Source: JAIBBD01 sp041390685 (GTDB lineage Bacteria > Chloroflexota > Dehalococcoidia > UBA2979). From it: 64,000 nucleotides of DNA. Under the pieces are notes generated by a model. That model was not told where the DNA came from, ran no database searches, and saw nothing but the letters and a program-made list of their open reading frames with translations. The position numbers and the translations under genes are program-made. The DNA is taken from NCBI GenBank assembly GCA_041390685.1, contig JAWKPL010000001.1, positions 1,054,001 through 1,118,000 of the forward strand, in the 5' to 3' direction. Shown here piece after piece: positions 7,934-16,942 of this stretch; position 1 is the stretch's first letter, and the number at the start of each line of letters is the position of its first letter.

Positions 7934-9802
7934 TTGTCCACAGAGCGGGGGACGTTGGATAACTGGGCCTCGAAGGAGTGCGCCATCCTCGAAGTTGTCG
8001 CCCCCGCTGCCCCGGTCGCGGTCGATGCCCGCGAACTCCGCAGGCGTTCGCTGCGGATCCTGTCCCTTGCCGCCCTCGCTGTCGCTGCCCTCGCCATCGC
8101 GCACATCGTCGTCATCGACGCCTTCCATCGGGAGGCGACAGACAACTTCCGCACCCTCGTCATTCTCGTCGAGGTCATCTTCGTCGGCGTGCTCCTCGCC
8201 GCCGCCGCCACGCACTTCCTCGCGGTCGCCCGCGAACGAGCCGCCCGCCTCGTCATCGACTCACTCGCCGCCGACCTCGCGGCGCCCGGTGCCGCCACCA
8301 GCGCCCCGGAGGTCGCCGTCGCCCGCCTCGTCGGCTCCCGCGTGGCTTCGTCCGCCCTGCTCGCGCTCGCACGCGAGCAGGGGCATCGACTCGAACCCGT
8401 GGCCGCCTGCGGGTATCCGCACGAGGCCACCCTCGAACCGCGAGACTCCTATGGGCTCGTGCCCCCGCTCCCAGTGGTTCGCCAGCAGGTGGAGCTCGCC
8501 GACCCCTGGCTCGACCCCGTCCGCGAGCGCATCGGCCGCGAGCCGTGGATCGCTCGCGTCCCGATCCTGCGCGGCGACGACCTCCTCGGCCTGCTCATCA
8601 TCGCCGACCCGCAACCCGGCCTGATCAGTGACCCCGCGCTGCTCCGTTCGCTCAGCGCCCTGCTCGCCGTCGCGCTCAGCGATGGCGGTACATCGAGCGC
8701 CGCACGCCGCGCCGGCGTCAGTACCGCCGAATGGACGCGCCACGAGTTGATCGAGGCCACTGCCGCCGAGTTCGGCCCCGCCCTGCTCGCCGTGGAGGCC
8801 TTTGCCGCCGCCGTGCCGGGCGACCACGACACCGTCGGCGACATCGGCACCATCGAGGACGCTCGCCGCCTCTCCACCCTCGCACTCAGCGTCGAACGCC
8901 TCGGCGTGATCATGAGCGACCTCTCCACCCTCGGCGCCGGGGACGAGGCGCTCGTCGTCGGCGACGCCGAGCCCACCGACATCGCCCCCATCCTCGATGC
9001 CTCCGTCGACGCGCTGGAACCTGCGTTCACAGCGCGCGAGCAGGCCCTCACCCTCGAGATCGTCAACGAACCCCTCAACGCCCTCGTCTCCCCCGACGCG
9101 GTCGAACGTCTCCTGCTCCACCTCCTCTCGAACGCCAACCGCGCCGCCCCGGACGGCGGCGCCGTCGCCGTGCGCGCCACCAACCTCGGCGACTCCATCC
9201 GCATCGAGGTGGAGGACTCCGGTACGGCCCCGGCCGATGAACACCTCCGGCGCGCCACCGAGCCCTTCCACCGCATCCCGGAAGACGCCGGCGAAGTGCC
9301 CGGCGCTGGGCTCGCCCTCGCCGTCGCTCGACGGCTGGCCGAGTCTCAGTACGGACACCTCGAGGCACGCCGCGGCGACTCAGGCGGCGCCGTCTACGTC
9401 GTCAGCATTCCCGTCGAGCCGCCCGCGGCGGACGACGCCCCCACCGCGCCCGATGACGAGGAACCACCCGCCCTCGCGGCAACCCTCCCCTCCGACATCG
9501 ACGAGCTCACAGACGAGGGCGAGTCCGCTGATGAGTGGGACGATGACGGCGACGATGACGGCGACGAGGACGGCCGCGACGCGATCGAGGACGGCGCCGC
9601 CGAAGACCCCGCCTCCGAAGCAGATGACGACGCTGCGATCGAGCGCGAAGCGCCCGCGGGCCCGCTCGACGACCCCCAGTACGAATTCGGCGACGACGCC
9701 GAGGACACCGACGATCTCCCCCTCGATGACGACGACGACGATGTCGAGGACGACGACCTCGACCGCGATGACGGCGAGGGCGAGCCCGCCACGCCGCGCT
9801 GA
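7934..9802 (+). CDS. Membrane histidine-kinase-like protein lacking a clear phospho-acceptor, acidic tail
   Basis: The protein is about 622 residues if translated from TTG 7934; TTG 7955 is an alternative and the true start is uncertain. Two membrane helices (about 42-61 and 74-95) are followed by a GAF-like region, then a dimerisation-like helix and an HATPase domain with N-box LLSNANRAAPDGG (about 394-406), G1-like VEDSGTAPA (about 426) and G2 GAGLALAVARRL (about 457). At the place where SHELRTP-type H-boxes sit, the sequence reads AAEFGPALLAVEAF, with no histidine. From about residue 495 to the end, the chain is dominated by Asp and Glu. It may be a pseudokinase sensor or scaffold. No response regulator is adjacent. 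recF follows 41 bp downstream. Confidence 0.75.
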   Translation: MSTERGTLDNWASKECAILEVVAPAAPVAVDARELRRRSLRILSLAALAVAALAIAHIVVIDAFHREATDNFRTLVILVEVIFVGVLLAAAATHFLAVARERAARLVIDSLAADLAAPGAATSAPEVAVARLVGSRVASSALLALAREQGHRLEPVAACGYPHEATLEPRDSYGLVPPLPVVRQQVELADPWLDPVRERIGREPWIARVPILRGDDLLGLLIIADPQPGLISDPALLRSLSALLAVALSDGGTSSAARRAGVSTAEWTRHELIEATAAEFGPALLAVEAFAAAVPGDHDTVGDIGTIEDARRLSTLALSVERLGVIMSDLSTLGAGDEALVVGDAEPTDIAPILDASVDALEPAFTAREQALTLEIVNEPLNALVSPDAVERLLLHLLSNANRAAPDGGAVAVRATNLGDSIRIEVEDSGTAPADEHLRRATEPFHRIPEDAGEVPGAGLALAVARRLAESQYGHLEARRGDSGGAVYVVSIPVEPPAADDAPTAPDDEEPPALAATLPSDIDELTDEGESADEWDDDGDDDGDEDGRDAIEDGAAEDPASEADDDAAIEREAPAGPLDDPQYEFGDDAEDTDDLPLDDDDDDVEDDDLDRDDGEGEPATPR

Positions 9803-9843
9803 CCTCGGGTGTGATCGCCGCTGTCGCGCGATAATCGGCTGCC

Positions 9844-11031
9844 ATGCATCTTTCGCAGCTCGCCCTCACCAACGTCCGCTCCTTCCGCCGCCTCGACCTC
9901 GACCTTCGCCCGGGGATGCACGTCGTCGCGGGCCCGAACGGCAGCGGCAAGTCCAACCTCCTCGAGGCGATCGCGCTCCTCGCAACCACCCGCAGCGCTC
10001 GCGCCACCACCGATGCCGAACTCATTTCCTGGGACGCCCTGCGCGATGAGCCCCTCCCCGTCGGACGGCTGAGCGCTCAGGTCTCCACCCACGAGGGTCC
10101 CGTAACCGTCGAGGTCGTCATCGGCGCGAGGGCCGGTCAGCCGGGACAGCCCCCGGCCGCCACGAGACGCTTCCGCGTCAACGGCGTCGCTCGCCGGGCG
10201 TCCGATCTCATCGGCCGGCTTCGTGTCGTCCTCTTCTCTGCGGACGACCTCGGCATCATCGACGGCGCACCGGCGGCGCGTCGCCGCTATCTGGACGTCA
10301 CCATCTCCCAGCTCGACCCCGCGTACGTCCGCGCCCTGCAGCGCTACCAGCGCGTCCTCCAGCAGCGCAACAGCCTGCTCCGCCGCCTGCAGGAGCGGCG
10401 CGGTACGCCAGGCGAACTCGACTTCTGGGACCAGGAACTCGCCGAATCCGGCGCGGTCGTCCTGACCGCACGCGCTGCCACACTCGCCGCGCTCGCCCGC
10501 GGCGCCGCCGAACGCTACCTCGACCTCGCTCCCGCCCGCGAGGAGCTGGCGGTGTGCTACCGCCCCGCCCTGCCCCCACCCCTCTCCGAGCAGGTCGACG
10601 AGCCGCCGGCCGTCCTCGCGCCACGCTTCCTCGAGTCCCTCGTCGAGCTCCGCCGGCGCGACATCCAGGCCGGCGCGACCCGCATCGGCCCCCACCGCGA
10701 CGATGTGTCCTTCCTGCTCGGCGGCCATCCCGCCGGCGCTTCCGCCTCCCGCGGTCAGCAGCGGAGCGCCGCCCTCGCGCTCCGCCTCTCCGAAGTCGCG
10801 CTGTCCACCGCCCGCACCGGGGAGGCGCCCGTGCTCCTCCTGGACGATGTCCTTTCAGAACTCGATGCCGCGCGGCGAGCCCGCGTACTCGCCACCGCCT
10901 ACGAGGTCGATCAGGTGTTCATCACCACCCCCGACCCCGACCGGCCCGGCCCCGACGAGTTGCCCGGCGCCCGTCACTACATACTCAGCGAGGGCTCAAT
11001 CCGCCCGCTCGACCCGGGTCCGTCCGGCTAA
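9844..11031 (+). CDS. recF: DNA replication and repair protein RecF
   Basis: This 395-residue SMC-like ATPase carries Walker A GPNGSGKSN at residues 30-38, the RecF-specific LTNVRSFRRLDLDL start, a LFSADDLGIIDGAP block, the signature SRGQQRSAALALRLSE and Walker B VLLLDDVLSELD. RecF loads RecA at gapped DNA together with RecOR. In most bacteria recF follows dnaA and dnaN; here neither is adjacent, and a histidine-kinase-like gene precedes it. A GATAAT box (9830-9835) ahead of the ATG could be its own -10. The 3' end overlaps the convergent lipid-kinase gene by 4 bp. Confidence 0.93.
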   Translation: MHLSQLALTNVRSFRRLDLDLRPGMHVVAGPNGSGKSNLLEAIALLATTRSARATTDAELISWDALRDEPLPVGRLSAQVSTHEGPVTVEVVIGARAGQPGQPPAATRRFRVNGVARRASDLIGRLRVVLFSADDLGIIDGAPAARRRYLDVTISQLDPAYVRALQRYQRVLQQRNSLLRRLQERRGTPGELDFWDQELAESGAVVLTARAATLAALARGAAERYLDLAPAREELAVCYRPALPPPLSEQVDEPPAVLAPRFLESLVELRRRDIQAGATRIGPHRDDVSFLLGGHPAGASASRGQQRSAALALRLSEVALSTARTGEAPVLLLDDVLSELDAARRARVLATAYEVDQVFITTPDPDRPGPDELPGARHYILSEGSIRPLDPGPSG

Positions 11032-11990
11032 CCCCGCCGCTCCCCACCGTCGCCACTGTCCTCGCCCAACAGGGGATTCCGCCGCGTCCCCATCAACACG
11101 GTCAGGTCTCCCGGCGTCACGGAGATCGTGGCCGGGGTCTCCCCCACATACTCCCCGTCCGCCTGGATCGGCAATGGTCTGGTGCCCGTCACCGTGACCC
11201 GCTCGCCACGCAGGTAGTCCACCCCCCGGCTCCTGCGCACCGCGAGGTCGCCGCGCGCAGCCGCGAACAGCAACCGCATGAGTGACCGACGCCCGCCCCC
11301 CTCGAACAGACACACGTCGAGGAGACCGTCGTCCATCCGCGCCAGCGACGTGAGCCGCATCACACCGCCGTACAGCCTCGTATTGCCCGCGACGAGTTGA
11401 AGCAGCGGCCGCCGGGTAGCAACCCCGTCCATCGCCACCTCGCAGTCCACGCCGCGAGCGCGGGCGAGCACCCGCGTCGCCACGATCCCGTACCAGCCCT
11501 TGCCGAGGATCCGCTTCCCCCGCGAATGCCCCTCCACCCGCCGCACGACGCCCGCATCCAGTCCGATGCCGCACATGAGAAGGAATCGCCGCTCACCGAA
11601 GTCGCCCTGAATCACACCGACATCCACGCGCACCGCGCGTGCCGAGGGGATCAGGCTAATCGACCGCGCCACGTCCAGTGGCACCCCGGCCTCGCGCGCC
11701 CAGACGTTCGCCGTCCCCGCCGGCACCACCGCGAGGGCGGTGCGTGTGCCCGCCAGCGCCTGCACCACTTCGTGCACGGTGCCGTCGCCCCCGCACGCGG
11801 CCACGACGTCAATCCCCGCCTCAGCGGCTTCGGCCGCCAGCGTGATCGCCTCGCCAGCGGTTCGCGTGCTCTCGAGGCGCACCGCCCAGCCATGCTCCCG
11901 CAATGGTCTCGCCGCTGCCTCGATCCCACCCTCGCTCGGAGCGTGGCGCGCGTGAGGATTGCGAAGGATCAGCAACGAACGTGGGCGCAT
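11028..11990 (-). CDS. Diacylglycerol-kinase-family lipid kinase (YegS/BmrU type)
   Basis: The 320-residue product begins RSLLILRNPHARHA and has the nucleotide-binding GGDGTVHEV motif at residues 67-75, then VVPAGTANVWAREAGVP. The C-terminal beta domain contains the metal-site region DDGLLDVCLFEGG and the terminal SVTPGDLTVLM typical of the family. These enzymes phosphorylate diacylglycerol or related lipids, or act in bacterial lipid recycling; the substrate is undetermined. It is convergent with recF (4-bp overlap). Nothing is missing. Confidence 0.88.
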   Translation of the reverse strand: MRPRSLLILRNPHARHAPSEGGIEAAARPLREHGWAVRLESTRTAGEAITLAAEAAEAGIDVVAACGGDGTVHEVVQALAGTRTALAVVPAGTANVWAREAGVPLDVARSISLIPSARAVRVDVGVIQGDFGERRFLLMCGIGLDAGVVRRVEGHSRGKRILGKGWYGIVATRVLARARGVDCEVAMDGVATRRPLLQLVAGNTRLYGGVMRLTSLARMDDGLLDVCLFEGGGRRSLMRLLFAAARGDLAVRRSRGVDYLRGERVTVTGTRPLPIQADGEYVGETPATISVTPGDLTVLMGTRRNPLLGEDSGDGGERRG

Positions 11991-12015
11991 CCATCCATGC
12001 TAGCCGAGTGAGCCA

Positions 12016-12228
12016 CTACGGCGCGTCCGAGGAAGCGCCGTGCCGCTCGTCATGGCAGCGCGCTCCCGAGAGCGCCCGTACGCGCGCGAGCACCAGCAGC
12101 CGCCGCAGCTCCGGCGCTGGCAGGATGGTCGGGTCGCCGATCTCGTGCGGACACGTCATCCCGAAGATCACCATGTCCCGCAGCTCGCTCACGAGTTGGT
12201 CGCGCGTCATCTCTCGTACGTGTGTCAC
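12016..12228 (-). CDS. Small hypothetical protein downstream of nagZ, same frame
   Basis: I do not recognise this protein. From GTG 12228 it has 70 residues, or 64 from ATG 12210. The composition is protein-like, with a helical TRDQLVSELRDMVIFG segment, a CPHE turn and a basic helix, ELRRLLVLARVRAL. It begins 36 bp after the NagZ stop and lies in the same reading frame as nagZ, with no further stop between, so it could be an independent downstream gene or, less likely, a read-through extension. No strong ribosome-binding site is visible. It is kept because most spurious frames in this GC-rich DNA do not show such an ordinary amino-acid mix. Confidence 0.4.
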   Translation of the reverse strand: MTHVREMTRDQLVSELRDMVIFGMTCPHEIGDPTILPAPELRRLLVLARVRALSGARCHDERHGASSDAP

Positions 12229-12264
12229 GATGAGATCGTACCCGAGGTGGCACCGCGCCCGCCG

Positions 12265-13554
12265 TCATCCACCCGCCGCGAGGATCTCCTCAATGACGGC
12301 TCGGTGCGCCGGCGATCCCACCGCATCGAGATCCCCGCTCACCTGCACCCCAATGCGATGTCGCTCCTTCAACTCCAGCACCCGCCGCACGGCGTCGTTC
12401 AGGCGTGACTCCGCGAGCTCACCCGTCTCCACCGCGCGCATCAGCCGCGCGTGCACGAGCGTCGCGTCGCACGGCAGGCTGACGCAGATCAGCAGGTCCG
12501 CCCCCGCCTGCACCGCGCGCAACGCCGCGTCCTCGGACGGCATCAGCGCCGCCACCCCGGCCATCCCGAGGTCGTCGGTGACCACGACGCCGCTCGCTCC
12601 CAGCTGGTCCTTGAGCATCGCACCAATGACCGGCGACAGACTGGCGGGCATCCCCAACGGGTCGAGCGCCGGATACGCCACGTGCGCCACCATCACCGCA
12701 TCGAGCCCCGCCGCCATCGCCGCGTCGAACGGAGCAAGCTCGGTCGCCTCGATCTGCTCCACCGTCTTGCGTACCACGGGCAGCGTAAAGTGCGAATCCG
12801 TCTCTGTATTCCCGTGCCCCGGGTAGTGCTTCCCAACGGCCACCACGCCCGCGGCATGCAGCCCTTCGATGTACGGCAGCCCGGTCGCGACGACCGTCTC
12901 CACCGTGCTGCCGAACGCGCGGCGGCCGATCACCGGGTTAGCCGGATTGTCGTTCACGTCGAGCACCGGCCCGAGCGCCATGTTGACGCCCACCGCGCTC
13001 AGTTCGTCCCCCACCACCTCGCCATACTGCCTTGCGAGGTCAGATCGCCCGGCCGCCCCCACCGAAGCCGCATCGGGCAGCCGCGTGAACCCCTCCGTCA
13101 GCCGCTGGACGAGGCCGCCCTCCTGGTCCGTCGCGATCAGCGCGCCCACGCTGTTGCTGCGCTCCACCAGCTCCTGCACCGCCGAGGTGAACGCCTCCAC
13201 CTGGGCTGGCGTCCCGGCGTTCTCCCCCATCACCACCACGTTCCCGATGTGCAACGTGCCGAGGAGTCGCTGCGCCTCCGCACCGACCGTCGTCCCCGGC
13301 AGCCCCGTGAAGATCAGCTGCCCCACCCGCACGTCGAGCGGCAGCTCCTCCACCGCCGCATCCGAGATCGGCCCGGTCGGCGTCGGCGTCCCCGTCACCG
13401 TCGCAGTCGCAACGGCGGTGGCCGTGGACGTGGGTGTCGTCGTCGTGGTCGTGGTCGGCTCGACAGTCGGTGTCTCAACCGCACGGCCGTCGCTGGAGCA
13501 CGCGAGTACGAACAGGGCGGCCAGCACCATGGCCGCTGCGGTGAGGCGCCTCAC
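12265..13554 (-). CDS. nagZ: Beta-N-acetylhexosaminidase-like lipoprotein, glycoside hydrolase family 3
   Basis: From the GTG at 13554 the protein has about 429 residues and begins with a textbook lipoprotein signal: two Arg, a hydrophobic stretch and the lipobox VLAC followed by SSDG. This start lies 10 bp after the stop of the channel gene; longer frames run back into that gene. A Thr/Pro-rich linker (about 25-60) precedes a GH3 barrel with ATDQEGG, the KHYPGHGNTETDSH loop (catalytic His/Asp dyad of NagZ-type enzymes, about 241-254) and the nucleophile region VVTDDLGMAGV (about 325). It probably cleaves N-acetylglucosamine from peptidoglycan fragments outside the cell membrane. It is likely co-transcribed with the upstream channel gene. 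Confidence 0.88.
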   Translation of the reverse strand: MRRLTAAAMVLAALFVLACSSDGRAVETPTVEPTTTTTTTPTSTATAVATATVTGTPTPTGPISDAAVEELPLDVRVGQLIFTGLPGTTVGAEAQRLLGTLHIGNVVVMGENAGTPAQVEAFTSAVQELVERSNSVGALIATDQEGGLVQRLTEGFTRLPDAASVGAAGRSDLARQYGEVVGDELSAVGVNMALGPVLDVNDNPANPVIGRRAFGSTVETVVATGLPYIEGLHAAGVVAVGKHYPGHGNTETDSHFTLPVVRKTVEQIEATELAPFDAAMAAGLDAVMVAHVAYPALDPLGMPASLSPVIGAMLKDQLGASGVVVTDDLGMAGVAALMPSEDAALRAVQAGADLLICVSLPCDATLVHARLMRAVETGELAESRLNDAVRRVLELKERHRIGVQVSGDLDAVGSPAHRAVIEEILAAGG

Positions 13555-13564
13555 CCCGCGCCCG

Positions 13565-14614
13565 CTACTCGCCAACGAGCGTCGCCGCCACGCGCTCAGA
13601 CACCGGCGGCACCGACGATGAGAGCCGCACCGCAAGCTCTTCGATCTTTTCCTGGTCGCCGTACAGCATCAGCCGGTCGGCCCCGCACAGACGCATGTCC
13701 GCCGGCGGAGCCACCGTCAGCTCACCGTCGAGCCGCTCGAGGCCCAGCACCCGCGTCGCCCGTAGCCCGGTCATGAGGTCGCCGACCACCAGCCCCGTCA
13801 ACGCCGCGTCCGCGTCGCCGATTGCCACCTCCGCCAGCGTCTTCGCCGCCTCGACGCTGTCCGCCACGCCCAGCGAGAAGTCCACGAGCTGCGGCTCCAC
13901 CGCCGCAAGCGCAATGCGCCGCCCCGCGATCCGGTACGGCGAAACGATGCGATTCGCGCCCGCCGTGCGCAGCCGCGCCTCTGCGGAAGCGCTGCCGGCC
14001 CTCGCGATGATCGTCAGCCCCGGGTTCATCGCCCGCGCTGCCAGCGTCACGAACGTGTTCTCCGTGTCCGAATCCGCAGCCGCGATCAGCACACGCGCCC
14101 GATCCACTCGCGCCGACCGCAACACCTCGTCCTCCGTCGCGTCGCCCACGACCGCGAGCGCCCCGGCCGCGAGCGCCGGTTCTCGCCGAGTCGGATCCTT
14201 GTCGATCACGACCAGCTGCGGCCCTCGGCGCGTGAGCAGCTCACGGGCGATCTCCTCGCCCACCCGTCCGAACCCGCACAGCACGACGTGGTCCTGCATC
14301 TTGCCTACCTTATGGCTCAGTCGCCGCCCGCCCACCGCCTCCGCGATGTCCCCCGCGAGCGCCGCCTCAACCAGCGCCACTGCGGTGTAGAACATCACCC
14401 CCACCCCGCCGAGGATGTACGCCATCGTAAACACGCGCCCGCCCGTGTCGAGCGGACGCACCTCGCGAAACCCCACGGTCGTAATCGTCGTCACCGCCAT
14501 GTACAGCCCGTCGAGGAAACCGAAGTCCTCCACGGCGGCATACCAGGCCGTCCCGCCCACGATCACGACGACGAGTAGCCCCACGCCGACCCACAGCCGG
14601 CGGCTCAGGATCAT
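13565..14614 (-). CDS. Potassium channel protein with TrkA-N (RCK) domain
   Basis: This 349-residue protein has two membrane helices (about 7-24 and 59-86) around a pore loop with the selectivity-filter motif TITTVGFREV (TVGF at 46-49, where TVGYG is canonical). A cytoplasmic NAD-binding TrkA-N domain follows, starting HVVLCGFGRVGEEIARELL (GFGRVG at 114-119), and then a TrkA-C domain ending in a basic/hydrophobic tail. This is the Kch/MthK architecture: a ligand-gated K+ channel regulated by nucleotides or ions bound to the RCK ring. The filter reads TVGFR rather than TVGYG, seen in a number of bacterial homologues. The downstream lipoprotein gene starts 10 bp after the stop. Confidence 0.9.
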   Translation of the reverse strand: MILSRRLWVGVGLLVVVIVGGTAWYAAVEDFGFLDGLYMAVTTITTVGFREVRPLDTGGRVFTMAYILGGVGVMFYTAVALVEAALAGDIAEAVGGRRLSHKVGKMQDHVVLCGFGRVGEEIARELLTRRGPQLVVIDKDPTRREPALAAGALAVVGDATEDEVLRSARVDRARVLIAAADSDTENTFVTLAARAMNPGLTIIARAGSASAEARLRTAGANRIVSPYRIAGRRIALAAVEPQLVDFSLGVADSVEAAKTLAEVAIGDADAALTGLVVGDLMTGLRATRVLGLERLDGELTVAPPADMRLCGADRLMLYGDQEKIEELAVRLSSSVPPVSERVAATLVGE

Positions 14615-14634
14615 CTACAGCCTTCGCGTGACAA

Positions 14635-16896
14635 CTAGCGGCCGACGTGCTTTCGCTTGTGCTGCACGTAGTCTACGAGGATGTACTCGCCGAGCTTCTC
14701 CGGAGTCGTGTAGAACACACGCCCGCCGTTGATCTTCGCCAGCTGGTTCACGAACTCCTTCAGGTAGTAGTTCCGGTCCAGCATGAAGGTGTTGATCGTG
14801 ATCCCCTCCTGGGTGCAACGCTTCACCTCTTTGAGCGTCTCACGGATCGTCACCGGGCTCGGTGGATACGAGAACTGCGATCGCCCTCGCTCCAGGTGCG
14901 CCGTCGGCTCCCCATCCGAGATCATGATCACCTGCCGCGTCCCGCCTCGATGCCTCGCCAGCAACTTCCGCGCCAGCATCAGCGCGTGATGCATGTTCGT
15001 CCCGAGGACGGACTCGTCCCACCGCACGTACGGCAGCTCGGACACCTTCAGTTCCCGCGCGTACGCGGAGAAGCCGATCACGTACAGGTTGTCGCGCGCG
15101 TACTGCGCGCTGATCAGGTTGTGCAGCGCCAGCGCCACCTTCTTCGCCGCCTGGAACGATCCGCGCAGCGCCATCGACCACGACAGGTCGACCATCACCA
15201 CGGTCGTCGTCTGCGTCATCAACTCAGACCGGTAGATCTCGAAGTCGTCCGGCAACAGCCGCACCGGCGCCTGCGGCCCCTCGCGCTCGACCGCGTTCAT
15301 GATCGTCCGCGTCATGTGGAGGTGGAACGGGTCGCCGAACTCGTACGGCTTCGTCTCGTCGATCCGCTCGCCGTGCCGCCCCGACTCCGGGACCGCGTGG
15401 TTCCCAATCCCCTGGCGCTTCAGTTGCTGGTAGATCTCGCCCAGCGCCTTCTGCCCGATCATCCGCATGCCCGCCGGCGTCAGCTCCCAGCTATCGCCGT
15501 CACGCCGGATGTAGCCCGCCTCTTCGAGGACGTCGAGCAGCTGCTGCAGCTCGTCGAGTGCGTCCTTCGCGTCGTCGCCGAGCAGTTCACGGAGCTTCTC
15601 CGCATCCACCCCGTCGAGGTCGCCCTCGTACTGAGCGCGCTCGAGCGCACGTTCCAGCTCGTCGATGTCCTGCATCTCGCCCATGAGATTCATGGCCGCC
15701 TGCAGGTCGATCTCCTCGTCCCCACGGAAGTTGTAGGACGAAGGCCGCTCCGAGGTCGGGTTGAGGTACTCCATGTTGAGGGCGAGCTGCGACAGCTCGC
15801 CCTCGAGCTCCGGATCCCCGAGCTTGTCGGCAAGCAGCGACTGCAGCTGCTGTCGTTGGTCCGAGGGCAACGACTCCATGAGCGACTGCATGGCGTTCAT
15901 CTGCGCCTGCATCTGCTCGATCAACTCGTCGAGTGACTGCGGCGGGTTCGGCCCGAACATGTCGCCGTACTGCTGCATGAAGGAGTCGAAGTCCGGCTCC
16001 TGCCCGCGCATCTTCTGCACAAGCATGTCGTTCAGCGCCTGCACCATGTCCTTCATGCGCTGCAGGTCGCCCGCCGACATCTGCTCGACCATCTCCGAGA
16101 CGTCCTTGAAGAACGACTCCGTCATCGCCTGCCGCAACTGCTGCATCAGCTCCTGGAAGCGGTGCTGCGCCTCCGGGTTCAGGAACTCGTAGTTCTGCAG
16201 TTCCTTGACCTGCCCCGCCGTGTCCTCGGGCAGGTTCTCGAGAAATTGCTGCTTCCGCTCGGCAATCCGGCGCAGCATCTCTTCGAACTGCTGCTGGTCG
16301 CTCGCCCCCCCGCTCGAGGGCTCGCCGCCCGCCGCGCCTTCACCCGGCTCGCCAGATTCGCCGCGCTGCCCGGCCTGCCCCTGCTGGCCTCGCTGCCCGG
16401 CGCTGCGTTGGCCGCGCATCCCCTGCGGTGAGGACATGCCGCCCGGCTGCTGGCCCGCTTGCGGCCCGTCCTGGCTCCCGCTCCGTTCGTCCTGCTCTCC
16501 GCCGTCCCCAGACTCCCCACCGTCCGCCGCGCTCGCGTCGGCAGCCGAGGGCTCCCCGCCCTCGTCCTGCCCCCCGAGCCGCTCGTCCAGCGCCTGCCGC
16601 TCAAGGTCGAGAATCTCTTCCAGCTGCCGCTTGAGGTCGTCCATGACCCCGCCGAGATCGAACTGGTCGAGCCGCTCGCGGCGCTGCTGGCGCAGCTGGT
16701 GCAGCAGGTCGCGCACGCCCTGCATCCGCCCGCCCTGCTGACGCTGCATCCCACGTTGCATCAGGTTCCGCAGCGCGTGCTGCAGGTCGCCAAAGTTCAT
16801 CAGGTCGTCGGACAGCGCCTCGAGCACGTCACTCGCGTCGAGGCTCGGAATCTCCTGTGTGCCGTCCCACTCTGAATACCGATGGATCAGGACCAT
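14635..16896 (-). CDS. VWA-domain protein, partner of a MoxR AAA+ ATPase
   Basis: The protein has 753 residues. The N-terminal half is a Gln/Gly/Glu-rich, low-complexity helical region rich in LRQQRR-type repeats, interrupted by a disordered GGESGDGGEQ-type stretch (about 115-205). The C-terminal 200 residues form a von Willebrand factor A domain with the MIDAS motif DLSWSM at about 565, followed by GTNMHHALMLARKLL and ISDGEPTAHL, all intact. The gene follows the AAA+ gene by 46 bp. MoxR/VWA pairs act as chaperone-like machines that insert metals or activate protein complexes, with the VWA protein bringing the substrate. The specific client here is unknown. Confidence 0.85.
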   Translation of the reverse strand: MVLIHRYSEWDGTQEIPSLDASDVLEALSDDLMNFGDLQHALRNLMQRGMQRQQGGRMQGVRDLLHQLRQQRRERLDQFDLGGVMDDLKRQLEEILDLERQALDERLGGQDEGGEPSAADASAADGGESGDGGEQDERSGSQDGPQAGQQPGGMSSPQGMRGQRSAGQRGQQGQAGQRGESGEPGEGAAGGEPSSGGASDQQQFEEMLRRIAERKQQFLENLPEDTAGQVKELQNYEFLNPEAQHRFQELMQQLRQAMTESFFKDVSEMVEQMSAGDLQRMKDMVQALNDMLVQKMRGQEPDFDSFMQQYGDMFGPNPPQSLDELIEQMQAQMNAMQSLMESLPSDQRQQLQSLLADKLGDPELEGELSQLALNMEYLNPTSERPSSYNFRGDEEIDLQAAMNLMGEMQDIDELERALERAQYEGDLDGVDAEKLRELLGDDAKDALDELQQLLDVLEEAGYIRRDGDSWELTPAGMRMIGQKALGEIYQQLKRQGIGNHAVPESGRHGERIDETKPYEFGDPFHLHMTRTIMNAVEREGPQAPVRLLPDDFEIYRSELMTQTTTVVMVDLSWSMALRGSFQAAKKVALALHNLISAQYARDNLYVIGFSAYARELKVSELPYVRWDESVLGTNMHHALMLARKLLARHRGGTRQVIMISDGEPTAHLERGRSQFSYPPSPVTIRETLKEVKRCTQEGITINTFMLDRNYYLKEFVNQLAKINGGRVFYTTPEKLGEYILVDYVQHKRKHVGR

Positions 16897-16942
16897 GTTG
16901 CCCCCCTGTCGGGCGCTCGTCCGTCCCTCAGCCTCGGCCCCG

